A stretch of 64,000 bases of DNA from assembly GCA_035362835.1 (NCBI GenBank), contig DAOSDY010000001.1, positions 1,612,001-1,676,000 of the forward strand. The letters run 5' to 3'. Shown here in pieces: positions 24,665 through 34,084 of the stretch. The first letter of the stretch is position 1. Each line of letters opens with the position of its first letter. The notes beneath the pieces are model-generated. The model was not told the DNA's origin. It saw only the letters and a program-made list of their open reading frames with translations, and made no database searches. The position numbers and the translations under genes were made by a program. The stretch comes from Melioribacteraceae bacterium (GTDB taxonomy: Bacteria; Bacteroidota; Ignavibacteria; Ignavibacteriales; Melioribacteraceae).

Positions 24665-26356
24665 ATGATAGTAGATTTTAGAATGCCGTTTCTTGGCGAT
24701 GGAATAAATTCCGCTGATGTTATTAAAATACCTGTTAAACCGGGCGACAAAATTGAAATAGACCAGGTGGTTGTAGAAATTGAAACGGACAAGGCAACTG
24801 TCGAAGTCCCCTCCGAAATAGCCGGTATAGTTAAAGAGGTATTTGTAAAAGAAGGTAGTAAAACCAATGTAGGTGAACCGGTATTATCAATTGAGGTTGA
24901 TGAAAGTGATGCACCAGGTAAAAAATCTGAAACCCGAATAGTAGAAGCAGAACCTGAAAAAACGGCGCCGGTCAAAAAATCTGAACTTGCCGAAACAAAA
25001 ATTGCGGCGGACAAACCAAAACCGGCAATTAATAATTACTTATCAACTTATGAGTTTAAGATTCCGGCTCTCGGAGAAAATATCTCATCAGCCCAGATAG
25101 TAAAAGTACTTGTAAAGCCGGGGGACAAGATTAAGACTGATCAAATCGTTTTTGAAATTGAAACTGATAAAGCAACTGTAGAAGTTCCTGCGGAATCTGC
25201 AGGTGTTGTGAAAGAAGTTAAGATTAAAGAGGGTGATAAAGTACCCGTCGGATCAGTGGCTTTAATAATTGAAGGATCTGAAACGGCATCTGCGTCAGAA
25301 CCGGGGATAGATACACCGGCCAGTCCGGTACAACCCGTTTCATCATCGATAGAGAAGAAGACTGAAATTAAAGAATCGGCTGTTGCCAAAGAACATTCAC
25401 ATATGCCGCAGATTATCACTGTTCCCAAAGATATTTCTAAAGTTGTTGTCCCTGCGGCGCCTTCCGTTAGAAGATTTGCCCGCGAAATCGGTGTCGAAAT
25501 TACCGGAGTTAGAGGAAGCGGACCCGGCGGCAGAATATCGATTGAAGATGTTAAAGCGTATGCGAAAAATCTGAATCAGCAGATTCAGAAAGGAGGAATA
25601 GTTGGCAGCGGTGTTTCAATTACAAAAGAAACATTACCCGATTTCAGTAAGTGGGGAGAGATTGACCGTCAGCCAATGAGCAATATTCGCCGCAAGACTG
25701 CCGAGCATTTAAGCTATGCCTGGGCAACTATACCTCACGTTACACAATTCGATAAAGCCGATATTACTGAGCTTGAAAAACTCCGCAAACAATTCGGAAA
25801 GAAAGTTGAAGAAGCCGGCGGCAAACTTACTGTAACAGGAATTCTTCTCAAAGTGATTGCCTCGGCAATGAAAGTCTTTCCCCAGTTCAACGCCAGCGTT
25901 GATATGGAAAAGAATGAGATTGTTTACAAGAAATATTTCAACATCGGAATAGCTGTTGATACAGACAGAGGTTTGTTGGTGCCGGTGATCCGTGATGTAG
26001 ACAAGAAAAATATTACTCAAATCTCAGTCGAGCTGAATGAGATTAGCAGGAAAGCACGCGATAAAAAACTCTCGCTCGAAGAGATGCAGGGCGGATGCTT
26101 TACAATTTCTAATCTTGGGGGAATCGGCGGAACATATTTTACGCCGATTGTTAATTCGCCGGAAGTTGCTATACTCGGTGTTTCGAAATCTGCTTTCGAG
26201 CCTGTTTATATTGAAGGGGAATTTAAACCAAGACTGATGATGCCTTTATCACTCTCTTATGATCACAGAATAATAGACGGTGCCGATGCTATCCGGTTTT
26301 TAAGATGGGTGATCAACGCTCTCGAAAATCCATTCCTGCTTAGCCTGGAAGGATAG
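24665..26356 (+). CDS. aceF: Dihydrolipoamide acetyltransferase (PDH E2) with two lipoyl domains
   Basis: This is the E2 core of pyruvate dehydrogenase, which passes the acetyl group to CoA. The 563-residue chain has two lipoyl domains, each with an EIETDKATVEVP motif (lipoyl Lys43 and Lys169), separated by a Lys/Glu/Ala-rich linker. A peripheral-subunit-binding domain follows at about 260-300 (PSVRRFAREIGVEITGVRG). The catalytic domain (about 320-563) ends with the active-site motif LSYDHRIIDGADAIRFL. The first lipoyl domain begins right at the start codon. It lies between aceE and a clear terminator (26365-26395), so the next genes may use their own promoter. Confidence 0.95.
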   Translation: MIVDFRMPFLGDGINSADVIKIPVKPGDKIEIDQVVVEIETDKATVEVPSEIAGIVKEVFVKEGSKTNVGEPVLSIEVDESDAPGKKSETRIVEAEPEKTAPVKKSELAETKIAADKPKPAINNYLSTYEFKIPALGENISSAQIVKVLVKPGDKIKTDQIVFEIETDKATVEVPAESAGVVKEVKIKEGDKVPVGSVALIIEGSETASASEPGIDTPASPVQPVSSSIEKKTEIKESAVAKEHSHMPQIITVPKDISKVVVPAAPSVRRFAREIGVEITGVRGSGPGGRISIEDVKAYAKNLNQQIQKGGIVGSGVSITKETLPDFSKWGEIDRQPMSNIRRKTAEHLSYAWATIPHVTQFDKADITELEKLRKQFGKKVEEAGGKLTVTGILLKVIASAMKVFPQFNASVDMEKNEIVYKKYFNIGIAVDTDRGLLVPVIRDVDKKNITQISVELNEISRKARDKKLSLEEMQGGCFTISNLGGIGGTYFTPIVNSPEVAILGVSKSAFEPVYIEGEFKPRLMMPLSLSYDHRIIDGADAIRFLRWVINALENPFLLSLEG

Positions 26357-26364
26357 TAGTTTTA

Positions 26365-26395
26365 GAGACGTTCAGAATTGAACGTCTCGCTTTTT
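26365..26395 (+). terminator. Intrinsic terminator after aceF
   Basis: Perfect 10-bp arms GAGACGTTCA and TGAACGTCTC (26365-26388), 4-base loop GAAT, followed after two bases by TTTTT. It separates aceE-aceF from the downstream genes of the cluster. Confidence 0.85.
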
Positions 26396-26491
26396 AATAT
26401 CCCGCCAGAATCCTCGATAGGTTAAATCTTATAAAAAACAATTCTTGACTGACAATTTTATTATTCGTTTTTTGTAATTGAATTTCCGCAG

Positions 26492-27226
26492 GTGTTTGAT
26501 TTGAACAAATACAGAGACAAGTCCCCCGAGGATGTTATTCGAATTGTAACCACTGAAATTATACAGCGTGCAGTTAAACTCGGCCGCAAAAAGAATCGGC
26601 AGATCTTTATTAGTAAAACTTCCGGCGGAAAAGGAACAAATGTAAATCAGTTGAATCCCCGGACTTCTGAAGGAAAGACAAACCTCGAGAAATTCTTTTC
26701 ACCTGTTAGAAGGCATTATACATTTTCAGGATTGGGATCAATTGAAGAACCGGATTCAATTAACTGGCGCGTACTGAACCTTCCGTTCGGACGCAGAACA
26801 CTCCACACTTTTCAGGTTGCCCTGTCATTTTTTCTGAAAGGGAATAAATTTAAGAACAGGTTTTACAGGTGGATGGGTATTCATATCGGTAAGGGGACTG
26901 AAATAATGCAGATGGTCTGGCTCGATCATTTCCGGCCGGAATTAATTTTTATAGGCAGTAATTCATTGTTGGGTGCATTCACAAGGCTGACCGTTCACTC
27001 CTATGAAGGCTCGGGAAAATTCCGCTATGGAATAATTGAGATTGGAAATAATTGCCTGCTCGGCGCCGGAACCGGAATGGGTCCAATCAAAATAGAGGAT
27101 AACGTGAGAACTCTGCCGGGTACTACACTCTCTCCATACTTCTCGGTAGTTAAAAGCGGTTCTGTTGTAGGATGGAATCCGCCGAACGTAAAAGAATTTA
27201 AATCGGAATCCGAAAACATTCAATAA
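26492..27226 (+). CDS. Hexapeptide-repeat (left-handed beta-helix) acyltransferase-like protein
   Basis: The 244-residue protein starts at a GTG. Its first 90 residues are basic and not recognised. The second half shows a hexapeptide rhythm: GIHIGKGTEIMQMVWLDHF, LIFIGSNSLLGAFTRLTVHS, IIEIGNNCLLGAGTGMG, PIKIEDNVRTLPGTTL. This is the signature of the DapH/maltose-acetyltransferase-like trimeric family, which moves acyl groups from CoA or ACP. No catalytic His was firmly identified; His in FTRLTVHSYEG is a candidate. It lies 12 bases before the iron-sulfur gene and may be cotranscribed with it. The substrate is unknown. Confidence 0.7.
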   Translation: MFDLNKYRDKSPEDVIRIVTTEIIQRAVKLGRKKNRQIFISKTSGGKGTNVNQLNPRTSEGKTNLEKFFSPVRRHYTFSGLGSIEEPDSINWRVLNLPFGRRTLHTFQVALSFFLKGNKFKNRFYRWMGIHIGKGTEIMQMVWLDHFRPELIFIGSNSLLGAFTRLTVHSYEGSGKFRYGIIEIGNNCLLGAGTGMGPIKIEDNVRTLPGTTLSPYFSVVKSGSVVGWNPPNVKEFKSESENIQ

Positions 27227-27238
27227 AGTCTTTGAGTT

Positions 27239-28519
27239 ATGGCGCATATTACTCTGCGATCCGCATATCAGAATTTAACTGATCGTTTGAATCTATTCCC
27301 TCAAGGAGCTCCTCCTTCTGAAACTCTTTACAAAATTTTAACAATGCTCTTTTCGGAAAAAGAAGCCCAATTTGTTTCTTTACTTCCGATAAAACCGTTC
27401 GATTCAAAACTTGCATCAAAGCTTGCAAAAAAATCGCTGGCGGAAACAGAAAAAATTCTGGACGAACTATCATCTCGGGGAATTTTACTCGATGCTGAAG
27501 TAAAAGGGAATAAGCAATACACACTCCCGCCCCCTATGGCCGGCTTCTTCGAATTCTCTATGATGAGATTGCGCACCGATATAGATCAAAAAGTCCTGGC
27601 TGAATTGTTTTATCAGTATCTAAATGTTGAAGAGGATTTTATAAGAGAATTGTTTACAAACGGAGAAACACAGCTCGGCAGAACTTTTGTAAATGAGAAA
27701 GCCATAGAAAATACAAAACTGGAAGTGCTGGATTATGAAAGAGCTTCTGAAGTAATCAACACTGCAACTCACATAGGAGTCGGGATCTGCTACTGCCGTC
27801 ATAAAATGGAACATCTGGGAAAAGCCTGCGATGCACCAATGGAAATCTGCATGACTTTTAATGGAGTTGCCGATTCTTTGATAAGGCATAAAATTGCACG
27901 TAAGGTTGATATTAAGGAAGGTATGGATCTGCTTCATTTAGCTTATGATAATAACCTTGTTCAATTCGGCGAGAATGTTCAGAACAGTGTAAGCTTTATC
28001 TGCAATTGTTGCGGATGCTGCTGCGAAGCCATGCTTGCAGCAAAAAGGTTTGCTTCATTATCTCCAATACATACAACGAATTTTCTACCAGTTATAAATG
28101 AATCTGAATGCAACGGCTGCGGGAAATGCGTTGAGGTATGTCCTGTTGAAGCTATGACTCTTGTCTCTGCAAACGATCCGGGTAAAAAGAAAAAGAAGAA
28201 AGCAAAATTGAATGAAGAAATTTGTCTTGGATGCGGAGTTTGTGTCCGTGTCTGCAGTAAAGAGTATATTTTAATGCGTGCGAGGGATAACAAAGTTATT
28301 ACACCGGTAAATTCCGCGCATCGGGCAGTGATAATGGCAATTGAAAGAGGGCAACTTCAGAATTTAATTTTTGATAATCAGGCATTATGGAACCATAGAG
28401 CTATGGCCGCAATTCTTGGTGTTATTCTTAAATTGCCCCCGTTAAAACAGGTTCTCGCAAGTCAGCAATTAAAATCGAATTACCTCGGCTATCTGCTATC
28501 TAATTATAATAAAAATTGA
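27239..28519 (+). CDS. Winged-helix iron-sulfur protein with two ferredoxin-type clusters
   Basis: The 426-residue protein has two distinct parts. The first 140 residues are helical with a winged-helix look (ETEKILDELSSRGILLD). The second part is cysteine-rich: GICYCRHKM (Cys184, Cys186), a segment with ICNCCGCCC (Cys255-262), and two classical 4Fe-4S motifs, CNGCGKCVEVCP (Cys291-301) and CLGCGVCVRVC (Cys329-339). A short Lys-rich stretch separates the two ferredoxin motifs. Known families of this kind occur in anaerobes and are poorly characterised. I infer a redox-sensing or electron-carrying role in the cytoplasm, because no signal peptide is seen. It lies between the acyltransferase gene and lpdA. 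Confidence 0.7.
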   Translation: MAHITLRSAYQNLTDRLNLFPQGAPPSETLYKILTMLFSEKEAQFVSLLPIKPFDSKLASKLAKKSLAETEKILDELSSRGILLDAEVKGNKQYTLPPPMAGFFEFSMMRLRTDIDQKVLAELFYQYLNVEEDFIRELFTNGETQLGRTFVNEKAIENTKLEVLDYERASEVINTATHIGVGICYCRHKMEHLGKACDAPMEICMTFNGVADSLIRHKIARKVDIKEGMDLLHLAYDNNLVQFGENVQNSVSFICNCCGCCCEAMLAAKRFASLSPIHTTNFLPVINESECNGCGKCVEVCPVEAMTLVSANDPGKKKKKKAKLNEEICLGCGVCVRVCSKEYILMRARDNKVITPVNSAHRAVIMAIERGQLQNLIFDNQALWNHRAMAAILGVILKLPPLKQVLASQQLKSNYLGYLLSNYNKN

Positions 28520-28611
28520 TAGCTGCCGCTTACTAAGCAGGAAAAAACTCTCTTTACTTTTTACTATTTTTGAATCATTGTTAATTAAATACTTGGAAAG
28601 GTTATATATCG

Positions 28612-30024
28612 ATGAAGACTCAATTGGCAGTAATTGGCGGCGGACCCGGCGGTTATGCCGCAGCGTTCCTTGCAGCAGACTTAGGTATGAATGTAACTTT
28701 AATAGATTTAGAAAAAAATCCCGGTGGTGTCTGTCTTTACAGAGGATGTATTCCTTCAAAAGCATTGCTTCATGTTGCCAAACTTATTCACGAAGCTGAA
28801 GATGCTAAAAAATGGGGCGTGGAATTCGGAGAACCGAAGATCGATATAAATAAACTACGCGATTTTAAAAACGGTGTTGTAAATAAACTCACCGGCGGAT
28901 TAGGTCAGCTCTGCAAACAGAGGAAAGTAAACTATATAAACGGAAAGGCCGCATTTGTAAACTCTAATACTTTGTCGGTTGCAAAGGTTGATGGAACAAC
29001 TGAAGAAGTAACTTATGAGAAGGCGATTCTTGCAACCGGTTCTATTCCAGCCACTGTTCCCGGTTTTCCAACGGATTCTCCGCGTATTATGGATTCAACC
29101 TCAGCGCTAGATATAAATGATGTTCCCAAAAAATTATTAGTGATTGGCGGCGGATATATTGGACTGGAATTAAGCACCGTTTATGCATCTCTCGGAAGTA
29201 AAGTTACGGTTGTTGAAATGTTACCGGGATTATTACCCGGTGCAGATAGAGATGTGGTTGCAGTGCTTGAAAAGAGATTGAAAACTATTCTTGATAAAGT
29301 TTATACGGAAACAAAGGTTGTTGATCTTAAAGATAACGGCAATTCGATTGTTGTTAAACTGGAAGGGAAAAATGTTACAGAACCCGAACAGACATTTGAT
29401 AAAGTTTTAGTTTCAATTGGAAGAAAACCTGTTACAGCAGGACTTGGACTTGAAAACACAAATGTAAAAGTTAATCAGCGCGGTTTTGTTATTGTTGATA
29501 AGCAATTGAAAACTGATGATCCTAACATCTATGCAATTGGTGATATTGTCGGTGGTGCAATGCTTGCACACAAAGCTTCTGCTGAAGGTAAAGTTGCAGT
29601 TGAAGCAATACTTGGTCATAAAGTTGCATTCGAACCAAACGCAATTCCGGCAGTTGTGTTTACCGATCCCGAGTTAGCATGGGCGGGTTTAACAGAAACC
29701 GAAGCACGTGAAAAAGGAATTAAAGTTGAAGTTGCAAAATTTCCGTGGGGCGCAAGCGGACGAGCTACAACTTTAGACCGTAACGATGGTATGACAAAAC
29801 TTATTATAGAGCCGGAAAGTGAAAGAATTCTGGGTGTAGCTATTGTTGGTGTTGGCGCGGGGGATATGATTGCAGAAGGAACTCTAGCAATTGAAATGGG
29901 TGCGGTTGTTAAAGATCTCGAACTGACAATCCATCCGCATCCTACTTTATCAGAAACTATGATGTTTGCGGCAGAATTATTCTACGGTCATGCAACAGAT
30001 ATGTATAGACCAAAAAGAAAATAA
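28612..30024 (+). CDS. lpdA: Dihydrolipoyl dehydrogenase (PDH E3)
   Basis: This FAD enzyme reoxidises the lipoyl groups of E2. The 470-residue protein starts with the FAD Rossmann motif AVIGGGPGGYAAAFLAADLG and has the redox-active disulphide in PGGVCLYRGCIPSKALL. The NAD-binding motif is LVIGGGYIGLELSTVYASLG, and the second FAD contact is YAIGDIVGGAMLAHKASAEG. The active-site His-Glu pair is in IHPHPTLSE. It is the third catalytic PDH subunit in this cluster. A TATTTTTG sequence at 28565-28572 could be its own -7 element, but no good -33 was found. Confidence 0.95.
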   Translation: MKTQLAVIGGGPGGYAAAFLAADLGMNVTLIDLEKNPGGVCLYRGCIPSKALLHVAKLIHEAEDAKKWGVEFGEPKIDINKLRDFKNGVVNKLTGGLGQLCKQRKVNYINGKAAFVNSNTLSVAKVDGTTEEVTYEKAILATGSIPATVPGFPTDSPRIMDSTSALDINDVPKKLLVIGGGYIGLELSTVYASLGSKVTVVEMLPGLLPGADRDVVAVLEKRLKTILDKVYTETKVVDLKDNGNSIVVKLEGKNVTEPEQTFDKVLVSIGRKPVTAGLGLENTNVKVNQRGFVIVDKQLKTDDPNIYAIGDIVGGAMLAHKASAEGKVAVEAILGHKVAFEPNAIPAVVFTDPELAWAGLTETEAREKGIKVEVAKFPWGASGRATTLDRNDGMTKLIIEPESERILGVAIVGVGAGDMIAEGTLAIEMGAVVKDLELTIHPHPTLSETMMFAAELFYGHATDMYRPKRK

Positions 30025-30027
30025 CAA

Positions 30028-30057
30028 TTCTGAGTCCGGAAATTACCGGACTCAGAA
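30028..30057. terminator. Hairpin between lpdA and the TPR gene
   Basis: Perfect 12-bp arms TTCTGAGTCCGG and CCGGACTCAGAA with a 6-base loop AAATTA. No strong T-run follows directly on either strand (TTTT appears 8 bases later), so its efficiency is uncertain. It separates convergent genes and probably serves as the shared terminator. Confidence 0.6.
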
Positions 30058-30097
30058 GCTCACTTTTGTTAAGGTAAATATTTTTATTAAATAATTA

Positions 30098-31735
30098 CTA
30101 TTTGTCAATTAAGTTTTTGTACGCTTGTAAGTTTCTTATATTATCAAATTCAGAATCATTTTCCGGACTTTCTTTTGGCATTCCTCCATTAATTGCTTTT
30201 TCGAGATAGAGCAAAGCTTTATCAGAATCATTAATTAAAGAGTAAGCAGCAGCAACGAAATAGAATATTTCACTTTGATTTTCCACGTTAAGCTCGATGG
30301 CTTTGTTGCAATATTTTTCCGCGTCCTGCGTATCGTTTAATCTTGCAGCTGCTAACGCCATCCATTTATATGGATCCGGATAATTACCTGTGTCTTTTTC
30401 GATAAACTTTTTACAGCTCTCAATAACGTCTTTATATTGTTTGTTCATATACTGGCATAACGCAAGATCCAAATAAGCGGGATGGGTAACAGCGTCATCG
30501 GAAATTAGTTTTTCATATATCGGAATAGCTTTAGCATAAACCCCGTAAGATTTATAGAGCCGGGCAAGTTCTAATGAAACATCTGCAAGATTTGGATTCA
30601 ATGATAAAGCATGTTTAAAATGACTTTCTGCCTTATCAAGTTGGTTCAAATACCCATAGCAAATCCCCATATGATAATTAAGTTCAAGGTTATCGGGTTT
30701 AATTTTATGACTGAGTAAAAAATATTTTAATGCTTCTTCAAAATTTTGCTTTATGAAATTAATTTCTCCAGAAAAAGCTAATGCGTTAAAATCGTTATTA
30801 TCATGTTCAAGAACTTTTTTGTATGCTCTTTCAGCATCGTCATATTTTTCCTCATTAAAGTAAATATCGCCTATGTTGTTGTAAAGTTTATAACTATTGG
30901 GATTTTTTGCAATCACCATTTCATAAAATGGAATTGCTTCAGAAGGTTTTTTTAGAATTTCTTCAAGATACTTTCCGTACATCCAGTAAACTGTCGGAGA
31001 GTCATATTTCAGATCAATTGATTTTTTAAACAAGGGACCGGCATCATTCCAGCGTCCCATATAAGCAAGTGTAATTGCTTTCTCGCCATATGGATCGCCC
31101 CAAGTGGGTTCTTCTTTAATAGCGGTATCAAAATAACCTAGAGCATCCTCATTTTTATTCAATTCTCTTAAAGCAACTCCTATATTACAGGCCATGCTGT
31201 TGGGAATAATTTCTTCACATTTTTTAAAATAGGTGATAGCTTGTTCAAATTCTTCGTTTGCCATAGCGATGCTTGCGGAGTTTAGATATTCTTGAAATTT
31301 TTCTTTTTGACCTGGAACTGTTATTTGTATAGAGTATTTCTCAACAATTCGCCGTCCGTCCTCATTCGAATCATTCCCGCTGTGAAGTTTTTTCTTGCAA
31401 ACAATACATTCATCTTTAGCGGCACAATCGCTGCAAACTCTTGCATAGTCGCCGCCAATAATATTCTCTTTACAAAAGTAACATCCAGTGTTCCAGAGTC
31501 CTCCTTGTTTTACCCAGCACTCTTCACAAATTTTTGCTCTTTTACTTCTTGAGGAAACACTATTATTACACGAAGCACATTTTCCATAACCCTTGTCCTG
31601 CAATTCTTTGTGCACTTTGCAAATCGAGATATTAAAGTATTTAGGCTGTGCATTAAGAATAGAGTTTTCCAGAAATACATTTAATATAGTCGCGACAATT
31701 AATTGACAGATTAAAAATTTAATCATTGTTTTCAT
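30098..31735 (-). CDS. Exported cysteine-rich TPR protein
   Basis: The 545-residue protein begins with a signal peptide (about 1-30, ending NSILNAQ). A Cys-rich domain follows (about 35-120) with repeated CXXC pairs: KCASC, ICEEC, CYFC, VCSDC, CIVC. Such pairs usually bind zinc, which is unusual outside the cytoplasm. The rest (about 145-540) is a series of about eleven TPR repeats, for example EDALGYFDTAIKEEPTWGDP, DDAERAYKKVLEHDNNDFNA and DKAESHFKHALSLNPNLADV. It is likely a periplasmic or outer-membrane scaffold. The WD40 gene lies 36 bases upstream and is probably cotranscribed. Confidence 0.7.
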   Translation of the reverse strand: MKTMIKFLICQLIVATILNVFLENSILNAQPKYFNISICKVHKELQDKGYGKCASCNNSVSSRSKRAKICEECWVKQGGLWNTGCYFCKENIIGGDYARVCSDCAAKDECIVCKKKLHSGNDSNEDGRRIVEKYSIQITVPGQKEKFQEYLNSASIAMANEEFEQAITYFKKCEEIIPNSMACNIGVALRELNKNEDALGYFDTAIKEEPTWGDPYGEKAITLAYMGRWNDAGPLFKKSIDLKYDSPTVYWMYGKYLEEILKKPSEAIPFYEMVIAKNPNSYKLYNNIGDIYFNEEKYDDAERAYKKVLEHDNNDFNALAFSGEINFIKQNFEEALKYFLLSHKIKPDNLELNYHMGICYGYLNQLDKAESHFKHALSLNPNLADVSLELARLYKSYGVYAKAIPIYEKLISDDAVTHPAYLDLALCQYMNKQYKDVIESCKKFIEKDTGNYPDPYKWMALAAARLNDTQDAEKYCNKAIELNVENQSEIFYFVAAAYSLINDSDKALLYLEKAINGGMPKESPENDSEFDNIRNLQAYKNLIDK

Positions 31736-31771
31736 TTTATCTCCAGAATATTAGTAAAAAACTTTTCATTA

Positions 31772-32848
31772 TTACTTTCGCTTTGGTTGAGGTTTAGGAA
31801 TTTTTTCTTTATTGGGTGTCAAAGGTGGATCAATACTGCAAATAAATATTTTATCTCCGTGAGCAAAAGAAATAAAATTACCATCGGGACTAAACGAAAT
31901 TGATCTTATAGGATTGTCATTTTCCAATTTAATTGCATTAACAGCTTCCCAGCCCGATGTATTGAAAATAGCTAATACACTATTCGAGCCTGCAATGAAT
32001 AAATACTCTCCATCCGGACTGAATTTAAGATCACTAGCAGATGTAATATAGATGGAATGAATACTTTTAATGCTTCCCTCCCAGAACATATTCCAGATGG
32101 AAATTATATCCCTAAATCCGTTAAAAGTAGCACATGCTAGATATTTCCCATCCGGACTAAAGCAAAGATTTCTGAAATCTGTTAAATCATATTCATCATA
32201 TTCTTTATCCTCATTGAAAAATTTATTCTTCTCATTCCAGGTTGAAACATCCCAAACTCGAATAAATTTCTCGTAAGAACTTGAGCTTGCTAAATATGAC
32301 CCGTCCGGGCGGAATGCTAAGTCTGTAACTCTACCCTTATGGATGGTAATATTCTTAATACTTTTCCAGGATGAAGTCTCCCAAATATTAATTTTACCGT
32401 CTAAGGTTCCGGCTACGAAGCATTTTCCATCTGGACTAAATGCAAGAGAAGTGATTTCCTCTGAAGGTCCCGATAATTTTATATTACTATTAATGCTTGA
32501 GGGATCTGCGGATTCAAATTTTAGCGCATCCCAGATATAAATATTGCCGTCATCACAACCGCCTGCCAGGTATTTACCATCGACACTAAAGGTTATTTTG
32601 CTGATTAGTGATGGAGCCGGGATATTCAATTTTTTATAATTTACCCAATCCGGCAAATTATAGAAGATCGTAAAAACATTATCCACTGCGACAAGAACCT
32701 TCCCGTCAGGGCTGAATAAAACAGAATTGATGTTATTGCCGATTTTCCATTCTCTTGTTGTTGTAAGTTCTATTTGTGATAAATTTTTAATTGGGAATGA
32801 AGTTGTAAGAATAGATGTAAATATTATTGCTTTAATAATTCTATTCAT
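31772..32848 (-). CDS. Exported WD40-repeat propeller protein
   Basis: The 358-residue protein has a signal peptide (about 1-25) and then repeated blades, each with an FSPDGK or FxxDGxYLA core. Examples are VLFSPDGKVLVA, ITFSVDGKYLAGGCDDGNIYIWD, LAFSPDGKCFVAGTLDGKINIWE, LAFRPDGSYLASSS and LCFSPDGKYLACATFNG. Seven repeats fit one propeller. No enzymatic residues are seen. The C-terminal tail is Lys/Pro-rich (NKEKIPKPQPKRK). It lies between the TPR gene and the small membrane protein gene (10 bases), so the three form one minus-strand unit. It probably binds other proteins in the periplasm; this is inferred from fold and location. Confidence 0.75.
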   Translation of the reverse strand: MNRIIKAIIFTSILTTSFPIKNLSQIELTTTREWKIGNNINSVLFSPDGKVLVAVDNVFTIFYNLPDWVNYKKLNIPAPSLISKITFSVDGKYLAGGCDDGNIYIWDALKFESADPSSINSNIKLSGPSEEITSLAFSPDGKCFVAGTLDGKINIWETSSWKSIKNITIHKGRVTDLAFRPDGSYLASSSSYEKFIRVWDVSTWNEKNKFFNEDKEYDEYDLTDFRNLCFSPDGKYLACATFNGFRDIISIWNMFWEGSIKSIHSIYITSASDLKFSPDGEYLFIAGSNSVLAIFNTSGWEAVNAIKLENDNPIRSISFSPDGNFISFAHGDKIFICSIDPPLTPNKEKIPKPQPKRK

Positions 32849-32858
32849 CTTACACCTT

Positions 32859-33557
32859 TTATTTTATGAAATATATGTCCGGTCTCAAATCGTAAATAAG
32901 TTTTACAAAGACTTTGAACTCTGCTTCATTAAATGCTTCGTCGGTAATTCTAATACGTGGTCCGGAAAACAGTGTAATGCCAGGAATCGAACTATCAGCA
33001 TTACCGCCGAGTAAAACATTTACGATTCTTCTGTTCAATTTCTTGAAGAAATTAATTCCGGTTATTTGTTTCTTATCAATTCGTGCAGGAATCATTTCCG
33101 TGCCGTAATAAACAGTAAAGCCATTCTTATCGATTTCAATCTTGTGGATTCCTTTTTTAAGCCAGATGCTGTAGTCAATTGCCAGATACAGAAATAGAAT
33201 GAAGATTCCTAGAATAAAAAGGAAGGGATTAAAAAGTAATCTTACTGTCATTAAAAGGAACATAAGAAATGTTCCGCCGATCATTACCGCAACGTTTACA
33301 ATGAGCTGATAAGTTCTTGAACCGGTCATTCTAAAAGTATCATTGTCAGCCGGAACATTTTTTGACTTTATTTCTTCCCAGCTTTCCGCTTTTTCAAAAG
33401 TAATTGAGTAGGTTTCCGGAGGGTATTGCCGCTCAAAATTTCTTTTTGTCAGTAGAGCAGACTGTGCTAAACCTCCAACAATGTTTCCTGTAGATGATAG
33501 TCCAGCTTTATCAACAATTTTACCGGTTGAAATTTCCTTTACAACTACGAAGTACAT
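32859..33557 (-). CDS. Two-helix membrane protein of unknown function
   Basis: The 232-residue protein has a polar N-terminus (about 1-80), two adjacent hydrophobic helices at about 87-130, then a C-terminal beta-rich domain (about 138-232) with KIEIDKNGFTVYYGTEMIPA. This C-terminal pattern is like bacterial PH-like (bPH) domains, but I am not sure. No signal peptide is seen; the middle helices anchor it. It is the first gene of the minus-strand trio. A CCGGAAAT ribosome site lies just upstream of the ATG, and a hairpin lies in the leader (33582-33608). Confidence 0.55.
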   Translation of the reverse strand: MYFVVVKEISTGKIVDKAGLSSTGNIVGGLAQSALLTKRNFERQYPPETYSITFEKAESWEEIKSKNVPADNDTFRMTGSRTYQLIVNVAVMIGGTFLMFLLMTVRLLFNPFLFILGIFILFLYLAIDYSIWLKKGIHKIEIDKNGFTVYYGTEMIPARIDKKQITGINFFKKLNRRIVNVLLGGNADSSIPGITLFSGPRIRITDEAFNEAEFKVFVKLIYDLRPDIYFIK

Positions 33558-34084
33558 AATATTTCCGGTGTAGAGTTTTAGTTAGCCGGTAACTAAAATT
33601 CCGGCTAATGAATGATTTTTCCTGTTAATTAATGCATGAATGAAAAAATTTATGTTCAGCTTCGATTTTATTAATAGGTATGATAATTTGGATTGGCTTA
33701 TGAGGTCGTTTTTAAATGATTGGCCAAAGGAAAAAGTCATTTTACCGCATAGGTGCAATGACATATATCTGTTCGGTATTTAATATGTCGAACCGGAAAA
33801 GAGAAATTGAGACGGGCCAACTATTTTCAATTGAATAAAGTGTGAAGAATATATCATGATAGCCGTAGGAAACTTAGCAAACGGAATTAATTTTATCAAC
33901 GATACTTTTAATATAATTTATTGAGAAAATTGAGAATGTTTAATTATTGATTTTATTCTATTTCTTTATATTATTTATTACCATGGGACATATAACAAAA
34001 GTAAGTGACTCCTTTTTCATTGGAAATTGACTACCTAAGTCTTTAGGTTCGGATTAGACTTTCAAAATTTTCAGAGAAAAAAGC
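33558..34084. other. 527-base intergenic region with a hairpin
   Basis: No convincing gene was seen. An inverted repeat TTAGCCGG/CCGGCTAA (33582-33589 and 33601-33608, 11-base loop) lies 25 bases upstream of the minus-strand trio and could act as a leader element. The rest is AT-rich and probably holds divergent promoters for the trio and for the plus-strand TPR gene. Confidence 0.4.

Noticed and set aside
33582..33764. A minus-strand frame of 60 codons ahead of the membrane-protein gene
   Set aside because: It contains the hairpin at its end, has no ribosome site and no recognisable motif.
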